Counted from the first letter of the stretch, positions 24,310 through 33,317 are shown. The stretch is 64,000 bases of DNA from Alloacidobacterium sp963823845 (GCA_963823845.1 CAWGND010000026.1:248001-312000); one strand, 5' to 3'. Translations and numbers: made by a program. Notes: a model not told the origin generated them from the sequence alone.

Positions 24310-25548
24310 GTGAAACGGATTTTTCTTGTTGTTCTGCTGTCGATTTCTGCGCCCCTCGCCGGTCAAAGCAATTCAAACTCCGGATCGAATCCGAAGGTCA
24401 GAGCGATCACCGGATTCGTTCGTATCAATCCAGACTCTTACCAAAAGCAAATCGCCGGCGCTCTTGTCGTTCTGGGTAAAGCGAAGGCCGCATTTGAGTC
24501 CGCCGGGTACGAAGTGGAGACACTAAGGGTGACGACGCAACCGCTCGCGGAACTCGTCAAGGGAATGTCCGAAGACCAGGCGCTGGCGTTTCTCAAGCAG
24601 CTTGACGACCTCTCGGTGAAAGAAAATTTCCTTCCCAATGTTGGGCCTGCAATGCTGCACGACGGCGACAATCCGGCGACGGTGCATCTACTGGAGCGCG
24701 CGCTCTCAACCTTGCCAAATATTGAGGCCAGCACCATCATTGCCGATGAGGCTGGCATTCATTGGAAGACGATTCATCTAACAGCGGAACTCGTGAAGTA
24801 CGTGAGCGAGCACAGTCCTCGCAGCCAGGGAACGTTTAACTTCACCGCTACCGCGATGCTGAAACCATATTCGCCGTTCTTTCCCGGCTCATATCACACG
24901 GGCGAGGGGCAACAGTTTGCGGTTGGATTTGAAGGCGCGAACGTGGTGCGTGACGTTTTCGCGAAGGACAAGGGAAACTACGACGCCGCACTCGCCGACC
25001 TGACGGCGGCGCTCAGCAAACATGCATCGGTAGCGGATGCCATTGGCAAGAAGGTCGCTAAAGAAACGGGCTGGAGTTTTCTCGGGGTAGACCCGACGCC
25101 GGCACCGCTTGGCGATATCTCCATCGCATCCGCGATTGAAGCATACACGGGGGAGAAGTTCGGCTCGAGCGGCACGCTTACTGCGGCGCGCATCATCACG
25201 GCAGCGGTAAAGGCGGTGCCGGTGACCCAGGTGGGCTATTCGGGGCTGATGGTGCCGGTGATGGAGGATAAAGTTCTCGCGCAACGCTGGGCTGAATCGA
25301 CCTATAACGTTGATTCGCTGCTGGCCTACTCGGCTGTTTGCGGCACGGGCCTAGATACGGTTCCGTTTCCGGGAGACATCAGTCTCGCGCAAATGGAACG
25401 CATCTTCAGCGATGTGGCCGTGCTCGCGACCAAATGGAACAAGCCGCTCTCGGCGCGGCTGCAGCCTGTTCCGGGCAAAAAGGCGGGCGATACGACAGAA
25501 TTTGAGGACCCGTATTTGTTTAATACGACGCTGCATCCGCTGCCTTAG
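24310..25548 (+). CDS. DUF711-family protein with signal peptide
   Basis: 412 residues from GTG 24310. A signal peptide (RIFLVVLLSISAPLAGQS) is followed by a DUF711/UPF0210-type protein: VRAITGFVRINPDSYQKQI, FESAGYEVETLRVTTQPLAE, then NFTATAMLKPYSPFFPGSYH, and the C-terminal TYNVDSLLAYSAVCGTGLDT with VPFPGDISLAQMERI. Family members in Firmicutes and archaea are cytosolic, of unknown function. An exported form is unusual. Single gene, upstream of the ribosomal cluster but separated by 450 bases. Confidence 0.82.
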   Translation: MKRIFLVVLLSISAPLAGQSNSNSGSNPKVRAITGFVRINPDSYQKQIAGALVVLGKAKAAFESAGYEVETLRVTTQPLAELVKGMSEDQALAFLKQLDDLSVKENFLPNVGPAMLHDGDNPATVHLLERALSTLPNIEASTIIADEAGIHWKTIHLTAELVKYVSEHSPRSQGTFNFTATAMLKPYSPFFPGSYHTGEGQQFAVGFEGANVVRDVFAKDKGNYDAALADLTAALSKHASVADAIGKKVAKETGWSFLGVDPTPAPLGDISIASAIEAYTGEKFGSSGTLTAARIITAAVKAVPVTQVGYSGLMVPVMEDKVLAQRWAESTYNVDSLLAYSAVCGTGLDTVPFPGDISLAQMERIFSDVAVLATKWNKPLSARLQPVPGKKAGDTTEFEDPYLFNTTLHPLP

Positions 25549-25714
25549 TTAAATCCATATAGAGATTGATTTCACGACGGCATTCTTGCCATGGAAATTA
25601 GCCAAAAAGTTTCCATTTCGGGGCCTACGCGGATAGCAATGGCACTGTTCGCTGGTTTACCTGGTCCGCCGGCTAAATGACTCCGCCGGTTTTACGGTGA
25701 GTCGACGGTATTCG

Positions 25715-25743
25715 TTGACTCCGGCTCAAAAATCCCGTATTCT
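25715..25743 (+). promoter_or_regulatory. Sigma-70-type promoter for rplM-rpsI
   Basis: TTGACT (25715-25720) and TATTCT (25738-25743) separated by exactly 17 bases, matching the -35 and -10 consensus at ten of twelve positions. Transcription would start near 25750, leaving a leader of about 245 nt before rplM. Confidence 0.7.
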
Positions 25744-25934
25744 AAGATCCTTGCGCAGTTCCGCGTCTGCCTGTCCGTATGTCTGCGACCATCTCGCAGA
25801 TTGACTGGGCGCCGAACCCGGAAAACCCCAATCGGTTGAACCTGCGCCTAATCACCCCAACACGCGAACACCGCGCGCGTCGGGGCCCCGGATCTCACGC
25901 GTACAAGAAGTTCCGCCGTGGGTAAGTTTTGAAT

Positions 25935-25980
25935 CCGCGCTGTGATTTGCGCGGGTGGATTGCGTTTGAACGCATGTTTT
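25935..25980 (+). promoter_or_regulatory. Two leader hairpins before rplM, attenuator-like
   Basis: CCGCGC (25935-25940) pairs with GCGCGG (25949-25954). TGCGT (25961-25965) pairs with ACGCA (25970-25974) around TTGA and is followed by TGTTTTTG. The second looks like a weak terminator just ahead of the ribosome site. A ribosomal-protein-responsive leader is inferred, not shown. Confidence 0.4.
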
Positions 25981-25996
25981 TGCTGGAGATAGAGAG

Positions 25997-26431
25997 ATGT
26001 CGACGTACATTCCTAGCGCGAATGAGATTGAGCGCAAATGGTTCGTGGTGGACGCGAGCGGCAAGACCCTTGGCCGTCTTGCGACCGAAGCAGCCAGCGT
26101 GCTGAGCGGTAAGAGAAACCCCAAATACGTGCCCTACATTGACATGGGCGATCACGTCATCGTGATTAATGCCGAGAAGATTCGGCTGACCGGCCTAAAG
26201 AGCCAGCAGAAGGTCTATCGCCGCTACACAGGCTTCCCGGGTGGTCTGCGCGAGGAGTCTTTTGTTCGCCTGCTTGAGCGCAAGCCGGAAAAGATTGTGG
26301 AAGAGGCGATCTTGGGTATGCTGCCCAAGACCAAGATGGGCCGCAAGATGGGCTCGAAGCTGAACGTCTATCGCGGCGACCAGCACCCCCACCAAGCGCA
26401 GAAGCCGCAGCCTCTGGAAGTGAAGGCATAA
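25997..26431 (+). CDS. rplM: Large-subunit ribosomal protein L13 (uL13)
   Basis: 144 residues. L13 is an early-assembly protein of the 50S subunit. Diagnostic segments: KWFVVDASGKTLGRLATEAA, GKRNPKYVPYIDMGDHVIVI, KVYRRYTGFPGGLREESFVR and AILGMLPKTKMGRKMGSKLN with YRGDQHPHQAQKP. The length is normal. It is the first gene of rplM-rpsI, followed 41 bases later by rpsI, the near-universal bacterial arrangement. A purine-rich GGAGATAGAGAG precedes the ATG. Confidence 0.98.
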   Translation: MSTYIPSANEIERKWFVVDASGKTLGRLATEAASVLSGKRNPKYVPYIDMGDHVIVINAEKIRLTGLKSQQKVYRRYTGFPGGLREESFVRLLERKPEKIVEEAILGMLPKTKMGRKMGSKLNVYRGDQHPHQAQKPQPLEVKA

Positions 26432-26472
26432 AGATTTTCGGCCAGGATTGAAGACTGGCAAAAAGGATAAGC

Positions 26473-26868
26473 ATGGCAGATTTGGTTCAGTATTACGGAA
26501 CGGGACGCCGCAAGTCGGCGATTGCCCGCGTCTTTCTGCGCCCCGGCAGCGGCGAGTTCAAGGTCAACGGCAAGGCCTATGAGACCTATTTCGTTACCGA
26601 GCAGCAGCGTGTTTCCGCAAAGCGTCCGTTGGCGCTGACCGAAACCACCGCGACCTTTGACGTGTTGACGACTGTAGCCGGCGGCGGCGTGAATGCCCAA
26701 GCCGACGCGGTGAAGATGGGCATTGCCCGCGCCCTGCTTGAGTTCAACGCAGAACTGCGCAAGGCGCTGAAGAGTGACGGCCTGCTGACCCGTGACGCAC
26801 GCGCTAAGGAGCGCAAGAAGTACGGTCAGAAGGGCGCTCGTAAGCGGTTCCAGTTCTCGAAGAGATAG
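26473..26868 (+). CDS. rpsI: Small-subunit ribosomal protein S9 (uS9)
   Basis: 131 residues. S9 sits in the 30S head and its C-terminal tail touches P-site tRNA. Visible are YYGTGRRKSAIARVFLRPG at the N-terminus, GGGVNAQADAVKMGIARAL, and the conserved end RKKYGQKGARKRFQFSKR. Cotranscribed with rplM. Confidence 0.98.
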   Translation: MADLVQYYGTGRRKSAIARVFLRPGSGEFKVNGKAYETYFVTEQQRVSAKRPLALTETTATFDVLTTVAGGGVNAQADAVKMGIARALLEFNAELRKALKSDGLLTRDARAKERKKYGQKGARKRFQFSKR

Positions 26869-27034
26869 TTTCGGTTTCAGGTACGTGGCGGTAGCCACCC
26901 AGGTTAGCTTCGCGAACCGGGGGCACTCGGCGAACCTGGGGCACCCAAGTTTTAGGTAGTTAAATCTTCCCAAATAGGGGAATCAATTCCGGCGACCTAA
27001 CCATTGCCGGGATGCAGTCCACGAAGGAGGCTGT
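26869..27034 (+). promoter_or_regulatory. rpsB leader with repeats and a possible long stem
   Basis: Between rpsI and rpsB lie a direct repeat CGAACC(G/T)GGGGCAC (near 26913 and 26931) and an inverted repeat CCCAGGTT (26898-26905)/AACCTGGG (26933-26940), plus GTGGC/GCCAC at 26885-26898. Bacterial rpsB leaders are often S2-responsive; whether this one is cannot be judged by eye. Confidence 0.35.
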
Positions 27035-27931
27035 TTGGCCACGATCACCATGAAGGAGCTGCTCGAAGCGGGAGTCCACTTCGGGCACCAGACGAAGCGC
27101 TGGGACCCTCGCATGAAGGAATACATCTTCGGCGAGCGTAACGGCATTTACATCATCGACCTGCAGAAGACCCTGAAGATGTTCAAGGACGCGAGCAAGT
27201 TCGTGACCGACGTCACGGCTCAGGGCAAAGTGATTCTGTTTGTCGGCACCAAGCGCCAGGCACAGGACGCGATCGCTGAAGAAGCGACCCGCGCAGGGAT
27301 GTTCTACATCAACAACCGCTGGCTGGGTGGATTGCTGACGAACTGGGTGACAGTGCAGAAGTCGGTGAAGCGCCTTCAGGAACTGGATGAGATGGCCACG
27401 GACGGCCGGTACGATCTGCTGACGAAGAAGGAAGTGATTCGTCTGGAGCGGGAGCGCAAGCACCTGCAGGCGAACCTCGCTGGCATCAAGAACATGAAGC
27501 GGTTGCCAGACGCGCTTTTCGTGATCGACTCGAACAACGAAGCCATTGCCGTGAAGGAAGCCCGCAAGCTCGGTATTCCGGTCGTTGCTGTCGTCGATAC
27601 GAATTGCGATCCGACGGTGGTTGATTACGTGATTCCGGGCAACGATGACGCGCTGCGCGCGATCCGCCTCTTCGCTTCAAAGATCGCCGATTCGGCAGTC
27701 GAGGGCGTGCACATGGCAGGCGACAAGCAGGTTGCTGAAATCGCTGGCGTAAGTGCTGATGGCCAGATATCCGATGCTGAGGTTGGCACGATTGAAGGTA
27801 TTCAGGCGGGAGCTCTCGATTCTCCGGAAGAGGAAGTTGACCTTGAAGCGGCATTGGGCGGAGTGATCCGCAAGGCTCCTACTGCGGTAGGCACGCTGGA
27901 TGATGCCGAGGCAGCCGAAAGCAGCTTCTAA
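27035..27931 (+). CDS. rpsB: Small-subunit ribosomal protein S2 (uS2)
   Basis: 298 residues from TTG 27035, chosen because AAGGAGG lies four bases upstream; the next ATG (27050) would be too far. Key segments: ITMKELLEAGVHFGHQTKRW, NGIYIIDLQKTLKMF, VILFVGTKRQAQDAI, NNRWLGGLLTNWVTVQKSV and LPDALFVIDSNNEAIAVKEA. The acidic C-terminal extension of about 50 residues (EEEVDLEAALGG) is longer than in E. coli. Followed by tsf. Confidence 0.97.
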   Translation: MATITMKELLEAGVHFGHQTKRWDPRMKEYIFGERNGIYIIDLQKTLKMFKDASKFVTDVTAQGKVILFVGTKRQAQDAIAEEATRAGMFYINNRWLGGLLTNWVTVQKSVKRLQELDEMATDGRYDLLTKKEVIRLERERKHLQANLAGIKNMKRLPDALFVIDSNNEAIAVKEARKLGIPVVAVVDTNCDPTVVDYVIPGNDDALRAIRLFASKIADSAVEGVHMAGDKQVAEIAGVSADGQISDAEVGTIEGIQAGALDSPEEEVDLEAALGGVIRKAPTAVGTLDDAEAAESSF

Positions 27932-28081
27932 GGCGTGGAGACGATCTGCAAATTGCGTGCCGATCGTGAAAGTATTCTTCGGGAAGCGTGGCTGCAGTTC
28001 AGATCAGGCCACGCTTTCGCTGTGTTTAGGGTTGATTGGCGCGTAACGAGCGCGTGTTATAGAAGGGAATTGGAAAAAGGA

Positions 28082-28741
28082 ATGTCGACTGTGAGTGAAA
28101 AGATTGATGCCAAGCTGGTAAAAGAGCTGCGCGAGAAGTCCGGCGCGCCGATCGGCGACTGTCTTAAGGCCCTGCAGGAATCGAGAGGCGACATGGAAGA
28201 GGCCTTCGTCATTCTGCGCAAGCGCGGCATGGCCTCGGCGCAGAAGAAGGCTTCGCGCACCACGAATGAGGGCGCGGTGGGCACCTACATCCACGCTGGC
28301 GGCAAGATCGGCGTGCTGGTGGAAGTGAACTGCGAGAGCGACTTCGTGGCCCGCACGGAAGACTTCCAGCAGTTGCTCAAGGACATCGCGATGCACATTG
28401 CCGCGACCGATCCCCGCTACATTCGGGCAGAAGATGTAACGGCGGAAGACCTGGAGCGCGAGAAGGATATTTTCCGCGCGCAGGCGGCTGCGACGGGCAA
28501 GCCGGCTCCGGTGATCGAAAAAATCGTCGAAGGCAAGATGAGCAAGTTCTACGAGGAAGTCTGTCTGCTGGACCAGCCGTTCATCAAGGAGCAGACGGTC
28601 TCGATCAAGGACCTGATCGCGCAGAAGGTCGGCAAGCTGGGCGAGAACATCACCGTCCGCCGCTTTGCCCGCTTCAAGGTGGGCGACCCGAACTGGACGG
28701 TCGCGCAGACGAAGCCGGCCACCGAAGAGGCGCAGGCATAG
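28082..28741 (+). CDS. tsf: Elongation factor Ts
   Basis: 219 residues from ATG 28082; the frame upstream to 27935 is non-conserved. EF-Ts recycles EF-Tu by catalysing GDP release. The N-terminal UBA-like domain LVKELREKSGAPIGDCLKAL and the GVLVEVNCESDFVARTEDF core (the TDFVA motif) are present, then KIVEGKMSKFYEEVCLLDQ. The protein is of the short, single-core type as in Thermus. It closes the translation cluster; a strong terminator follows. Confidence 0.97.
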   Translation: MSTVSEKIDAKLVKELREKSGAPIGDCLKALQESRGDMEEAFVILRKRGMASAQKKASRTTNEGAVGTYIHAGGKIGVLVEVNCESDFVARTEDFQQLLKDIAMHIAATDPRYIRAEDVTAEDLEREKDIFRAQAAATGKPAPVIEKIVEGKMSKFYEEVCLLDQPFIKEQTVSIKDLIAQKVGKLGENITVRRFARFKVGDPNWTVAQTKPATEEAQA

Positions 28742-28771
28742 GCAACTCTGGCCGCAAGGTCATTGCCATTG

Positions 28772-28799
28772 GCCGCAGCATGGACATCCATGCTGCGGC
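28772..28799 (+). terminator. Terminator after tsf
   Basis: GCCGCAGCATGG (28772-28783) pairs perfectly with CCATGCTGCGGC (28788-28799) around ACAT, a 12-bp stem, followed by GTACTTATTTT. It lies 30 bases after the tsf stop and separates it from the glycosyltransferase. Confidence 0.88.
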
Positions 28800-28844
28800 G
28801 TACTTATTTTGGGACATCATTCTTCTGCACGGCGGAGACGCAGG

Positions 28845-29918
28845 ATGAAGATTGCTCTCTTCTGCCCCACAGTTTCAGGCCGGGGCGGCATTGAAGCAGC
28901 CATCAAGAATCTGATGGCGGGCTTTCAGGCGATTGGAGATGATTGCCGGCTTTTCCTGCTGGGCGGCTCGCTGGACCGGGACTGGCTCAACGGCGTGGTC
29001 TATACGGCGATAGGAACGCCTCAAGACCCAAAGCTGCTGAGGCTGGCGAAATATGCGACACAGCCGGCCGTCGAACTGTGGCGATGGAAACCTGATGCCT
29101 TGATCGCTGCTGACGTTACAACGATTCGAATGGCAGTATTCGCGCGGCGGCTTTCGGGTCGCCGGGAAATGCCGATTGCTTCCTGGGTTCACTTTCCCGT
29201 AGCCAAACTTCGCATGAAGGAGCATCTCGGCGAGGCCAATTGCCACCTGGCCATCAGCGATGACATCGCCGACGATATTCGGGCATTTCTTCCCCAAAGC
29301 AAAGACCGCGTTTTCACCATCCACAACGGGATCGATGTAGACTCTGTGCCGCTGCTGCCGCGTGCGCAGACAGTGACATTTCTCTATGTCGGCCGCTTGA
29401 CCTATGACGACCAGAAGCGGGTAAACGATATTCTTCAGGCCATTTCGCGGCTGAGGGGAGATTTTCGGGCAATGATCGTGGGCGAGGCGCCCCACCTGCG
29501 TCCCGACGATAAGGGGCGTCTGATTGCATTATCCAACGAGCTCGGCTTACAGGACCGCGTGGAGTGGCTCGGCTGGCAATCTGAGCCGTGGAAGGCTGCT
29601 GGAAGCGCTTCTGTTTTAATTCTTGCATCGGCCCACGAAGGTTTTCCGATGATTCTTCTTGAGGCTCTAAGCCGGGGCCTTCCCTGCATCAGCACCGATT
29701 GTAAGAGCGGGCCGTCGGAGATTATCGAACAAGGGAAGAACGGCTGGCTCTACCCCGTGGGCGATGTGGACCGGCTGGCTGCCCTGATGCAACAGATCAT
29801 CGACCGCCCGGAAATCCTGCCAGAGCCAAATCTGGTGCGGGTGACGAGCCGCAGATTCTCCACCGAGGCCGTCGCGGAACGTGCGCGTCAGGCGTTTCTC
29901 TCGGTCATCGAGAAGTAG
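28845..29918 (+). CDS. Glycosyltransferase family 4 (GT-B)
   Basis: 357 residues from ATG 28845. N-terminal Rossmann domain with the glycine loop FCPTVSGRGGIEAAIKNLM; the C-terminal domain of the glycos_transf_1 type has VTFLYVGRLTYDDQKRVNDI, VEWLGWQSEPWKAAGSASVL and ASAHEGFPMILLEALSRGLP with the E-x7-E motif (EGFPMILLE). It transfers a sugar from a nucleotide donor; acceptor unknown. It has its own start after the tsf terminator and no cell-envelope gene cluster around it. Confidence 0.9.
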   Translation: MKIALFCPTVSGRGGIEAAIKNLMAGFQAIGDDCRLFLLGGSLDRDWLNGVVYTAIGTPQDPKLLRLAKYATQPAVELWRWKPDALIAADVTTIRMAVFARRLSGRREMPIASWVHFPVAKLRMKEHLGEANCHLAISDDIADDIRAFLPQSKDRVFTIHNGIDVDSVPLLPRAQTVTFLYVGRLTYDDQKRVNDILQAISRLRGDFRAMIVGEAPHLRPDDKGRLIALSNELGLQDRVEWLGWQSEPWKAAGSASVLILASAHEGFPMILLEALSRGLPCISTDCKSGPSEIIEQGKNGWLYPVGDVDRLAALMQQIIDRPEILPEPNLVRVTSRRFSTEAVAERARQAFLSVIEK

Positions 29919-29940
29919 CGTCTGCCACTTTTGTATCCCA

Positions 29941-32325
29941 TCACTCGTGGATCACGGTCACAATTTCGGCATCTGAGCTAGTCCACGCCGATGTTCCCTG
30001 GTGTGTCAGCTGGTGCGCCGTGTCGTTCCAATGCAGGCGAGTGATCTTCGCATCGCCCTTTTCATAGGCGTATGTGTTTCCGTCATCCTGGAAAAGCGTG
30101 AAGGCAGCGTCGGCTCCGGGGTAGACGCGGACCTTGGCGATCGTTTGCGCCTGGCCGGTGTTCTCGATGTAGGAGCCGGTCGGGATGATCGACCCAGCCC
30201 GGACAAACAGCGGGATGGTATCAATGGGTGCGTTGACGGTGATCGTCTGGCCGCCTTTTATGCGCTCATTGGTCCAGTAGTTGTACCAGTCGGCTCCTGC
30301 TGGAAGATAGACTTTGTGACTCGTCTCGCCCTGCTCTGTTACAGGCGCAACAAGAAACGCCGGACCGAGCATGTATTCGTCACGAATATCCGACACGTTC
30401 GGGTCGCCGGGAAAATCCATGAAGAGAGCGCGCATGAAGGGTGCGCCGGTCTGGTAGGTCTGGTAGCCGAGTGAGTAGATGTAGGGCAGCAGTTCGTATC
30501 TTAGCTTGAGATATTTTTCGAGAATCGGTTCGGCCTGTTTGCCATAAGACCACACCTCGTTGTAGCGGCGGCTTCCGTGCGTGCGGAAGATGGGCAGAAA
30601 GCTCGCATACTCGAACCAGCGCGTATAGAGCTCCGGATAGTCGTCGTAACCGCCTACGTTGTCGCGTACCTCTGAGGGATCGATCAGCGGCGGATGCTCG
30701 GGGTGGTGGACTGCGGGAAGCGGTTGCCAACCTCCGGTGTCGTTGCTCCAGTACGTCAGGCCAGAGGCGGCAAAGTCGAGCCCCGTCGGAACCTGACGCT
30801 TGAACGCGTCCCATGTTGCGGTAATGTCGGACGACCAGAAGATCGCTCCATTACGCTGCGCGCCGAGATAGGCATCGCGCGAGAGAACCAGCGCGCGGTG
30901 CGGTGTGTCGCGCCGGAAGCCGTCAGCAAGAGTGCCGGTGTGAAAGAGCGGATAGGCATTGAAATACTGCGTGCCGGGACCGATATGCAGGTAGCTGCCG
31001 TTCGGCGGCAGATCGGGCTCGGTTTCATCGGCCCAGATCGAATCGAAGCCTTTGCTCAGAATGTTTTCCTTGATCGTGTTCCAGTACCAGTGCGCCGCGT
31101 CGGGGTTTGTTGTGTCGATATCGGAGCCGGCCTTGTCGTAAGGCAGGCCGTTGGTCGGCGTGCCGTCGGCAAGGTGTTCGAACCAGCCTTTCTGCAACAC
31201 GAAATCGTAGTAACGCGAGCCAGGCTCGAAGCGCGGCCACACGCTGATCATTGTCTGGAAGCCCATTTGATGGAGCTGCTGGTTCATGGCTGTGGGATTC
31301 GGCCAGAGGTCGGGCACAAAATCCATCTGCCCCATTTTGGTGTAGTAAAGCCAATCGACGACGATGACATCGGCAGGCAGGTGGCGCTCGCGATATCCCT
31401 TGGCGACGGCCAGTACTTCATCTTGTGAGCGATAGCGCTGTTTGCACTGGATGTATCCATAGGCGGCTTTGGGCAGGAGCGGCGTTGGCCCGGTCAACTG
31501 GCGATAGCCGGCGTAAATTTCATCGGTCGTTTTTCCCGCGATGAGAAAAAACGAAACGCGGTCACCGACTTCTGAAGTCCAGATGGTGCGTTCGTTGAAG
31601 TGCGGCGCTATGGTTGTCTTTGAAGGATTGTCCCAGACGATGCCGTAGCCGTAATTTGTAACCATGAAAGGCACACATACGCTCTGACCTCCGGGAGCGT
31701 TGTAGTCGTGCCAGCAGTGAATGACATGACCGCGATGATCGAGATAGCCTTCCTGATTCTGCCCGAGGCCGTAGTAGTGCTCATCGTCGGGCGAAGCGAA
31801 GTTCGCTCCCACCTGATAGAAATCAGGGTCGGTGGTTCGCTTGTCGTAGAGGATTTGCGAATTGCCGTCCTTGTGGTTCAGCACGGACATCGACCAGCCA
31901 TTGAACTCGGCGAGTTGTTTGCCCTCTGCCGTTGCGAAGATAATGTCTGCGCCCGGTGTCGAGCCGCTGAAATACTTGCCCGGATCCATGACCGATTGTG
32001 GGGGAGGTGTCCCGCCTGCGCGCCGACCTTTCAATGTCACGACCAGACGCGATGATTTATAGACCTCGTCCACGCCGTCCTGCATGTGGCTCCAGCCTTC
32101 GGCTGAAGGCGAGGCGACGAAGCCGTATCCGGGAGCGGCAAGCGCCGGGTCTTTGAGCAGGCTGAGCGTCACTCGGATGATATTCGGAGCATACGGCTCG
32201 AAGACGATCGTTGAATTGCCGCGCTCGATCACGACGCGCTGATCGTTGCTCTGAGCGCGTGCGAAATTGGTCGCGGTGACAGTCAGCGCAGTAAGTAGAA
32301 TTGCAGAAGATATCTTGCGAGTCAT
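29941..32325 (-). CDS. Glycoside hydrolase family 31 (alpha-glucosidase/alpha-xylosidase type), secreted
   Basis: 794 residues from ATG 32325, which gives a clean signal peptide (SSAILLTALTVTATNFARAQ). An ATG at 32406 overlapping the lysR stop would add 27 residues. Order: N-terminal beta domain, galactose mutarotase-like domain with YYGLGQNQEGYLDHRG, (beta/alpha)8 barrel with ADVIVVDWLYY, the nucleophile region GFDSIWADETEPD, RALVLSRDAYLGAQRNGAIF with WSSDI, and WSNDTGGW, then the DUF5110-like end. It hydrolyses alpha-linked glucose or xylose from oligosaccharides; the exact specificity is not readable. It is downstream of a LysR gene, which may regulate it. Confidence 0.9.
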   Translation of the reverse strand: MTRKISSAILLTALTVTATNFARAQSNDQRVVIERGNSTIVFEPYAPNIIRVTLSLLKDPALAAPGYGFVASPSAEGWSHMQDGVDEVYKSSRLVVTLKGRRAGGTPPPQSVMDPGKYFSGSTPGADIIFATAEGKQLAEFNGWSMSVLNHKDGNSQILYDKRTTDPDFYQVGANFASPDDEHYYGLGQNQEGYLDHRGHVIHCWHDYNAPGGQSVCVPFMVTNYGYGIVWDNPSKTTIAPHFNERTIWTSEVGDRVSFFLIAGKTTDEIYAGYRQLTGPTPLLPKAAYGYIQCKQRYRSQDEVLAVAKGYRERHLPADVIVVDWLYYTKMGQMDFVPDLWPNPTAMNQQLHQMGFQTMISVWPRFEPGSRYYDFVLQKGWFEHLADGTPTNGLPYDKAGSDIDTTNPDAAHWYWNTIKENILSKGFDSIWADETEPDLPPNGSYLHIGPGTQYFNAYPLFHTGTLADGFRRDTPHRALVLSRDAYLGAQRNGAIFWSSDITATWDAFKRQVPTGLDFAASGLTYWSNDTGGWQPLPAVHHPEHPPLIDPSEVRDNVGGYDDYPELYTRWFEYASFLPIFRTHGSRRYNEVWSYGKQAEPILEKYLKLRYELLPYIYSLGYQTYQTGAPFMRALFMDFPGDPNVSDIRDEYMLGPAFLVAPVTEQGETSHKVYLPAGADWYNYWTNERIKGGQTITVNAPIDTIPLFVRAGSIIPTGSYIENTGQAQTIAKVRVYPGADAAFTLFQDDGNTYAYEKGDAKITRLHWNDTAHQLTHQGTSAWTSSDAEIVTVIHE

Positions 32326-32402
32326 TTTTATCAATTTGTCCAGGGCCTTTTTTGTGTGACTCTTGCGCAGATGAGTATAAAGCGATTTAGCAGAGGCCGT
32401 CT

Positions 32403-33317
32403 TCATACTTTGTTGGCGACGATCCGCACCTGCTCGCGCAGCCATTGTTGCGCAGGCTCGGCTGTCAGGCGTGGATGCCACGCCATCATGTAGTTGAATC
32501 TGGGCAACTCGACTGGAGCTTCGATGGCGCGCACCGTTTGCATCGGAGCAACGATCTTCGCCAGACGTCGCGGAACGGTGACGAGGTAGTCTGTTCCGGA
32601 GATCGCCAGCACGGCGGGAACGAAGTACGGAACACTGAGCGCGACCTTTCGCCGCAGGCCGAGGTCGGCGAGGGGACGGTCTACCAAGGTTTGCTGGCCT
32701 GCGCGGACGTTGACCACGATGTGCCCGAGCTTCATGTATTCGGACAGTGCGAATCGCTTGCGGTGTGGCGGTCGCGATGCGCATTGCAGGCAGACGAAAT
32801 CTTCTTCGAAGATGATCTGTGATTCGAGGCCAGCCGCAAATGTCGAGACTTCCATGGCGAGGTCGATTTTGCCGGACTCTACATCTTCAAAAACAGTGTC
32901 GTGATGAGGGACGATTTCGAGCTTCGCCTGGGGCGCGGTTTTGCTTAATCTACGGGCTAACCCGGGGAGCAACAGCACCGAGGCAAAGTCGGTCATCGAG
33001 ATGCGGAAGCGCTCCTGGCTCTGCACGGGATCGAAGCTCTGGCCGCGCACCATGGCGTCGATGCGCGGCAGGATTGCTTCCAGTTCTCGCAGCAGTCGTT
33101 CACCGCGCACGGTACGCTCGTAACCGCGCCCGGAGCGGATCAGCAATTCATCCTGAAATGTCTCGCGCAGGCGTTCGAGAGCGCGGCTCATCGCGGATTG
33201 ACTCAGAAAGCAACGCTTGGCAGCGCGGGTGACGTGGCGTTCTTCGAGCAATGCCTGCAGTGTGATGAGCAGGTTCAGGTCTATGTTCGATAGATGCGCT
33301 TGCTGCATGGTCATCAT
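32403..33317 (-). CDS. LysR-family transcriptional regulator
   Basis: 304 residues from ATG 33317 (33314 and 33308 are alternatives). N-terminal winged helix: IDLNLLITLQALLEERHVTR with AAKRCFLSQSAMSRALERLR; the C-terminal effector domain has SQERFRISMTDFASVLLLPG and resembles the NodD/LinR-like group. It is divergent from an SDR gene and a CATT-N5-AATG repeat covers its own start. Its stop TGA overlaps an in-frame ATG of the GH31 frame (ATGA at 32403-32406). Paralogous to the LysR at 35156-36097. Likely target: the divergent SDR pair. Confidence 0.92.
   Translation of the reverse strand: MMTMQQAHLSNIDLNLLITLQALLEERHVTRAAKRCFLSQSAMSRALERLRETFQDELLIRSGRGYERTVRGERLLRELEAILPRIDAMVRGQSFDPVQSQERFRISMTDFASVLLLPGLARRLSKTAPQAKLEIVPHHDTVFEDVESGKIDLAMEVSTFAAGLESQIIFEEDFVCLQCASRPPHRKRFALSEYMKLGHIVVNVRAGQQTLVDRPLADLGLRRKVALSVPYFVPAVLAISGTDYLVTVPRRLAKIVAPMQTVRAIEAPVELPRFNYMMAWHPRLTAEPAQQWLREQVRIVANKV

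Larger units (their letters stand above)
25549..25996. other. Long leader region of the rplM operon
   Basis: No gene seen in this 448-base stretch. It holds a good sigma-70 promoter (25715-25743), a predicted 5' leader of about 245 nt, and two hairpins close to the rplM start (25935-25954 and 25961-25974). The bases before the promoter show nothing recognisable. Confidence 0.6.

Noticed and set aside
30694..31428. Plus-strand frame of 244 codons
   Set aside because: Antisense to the GH31 catalytic domain.
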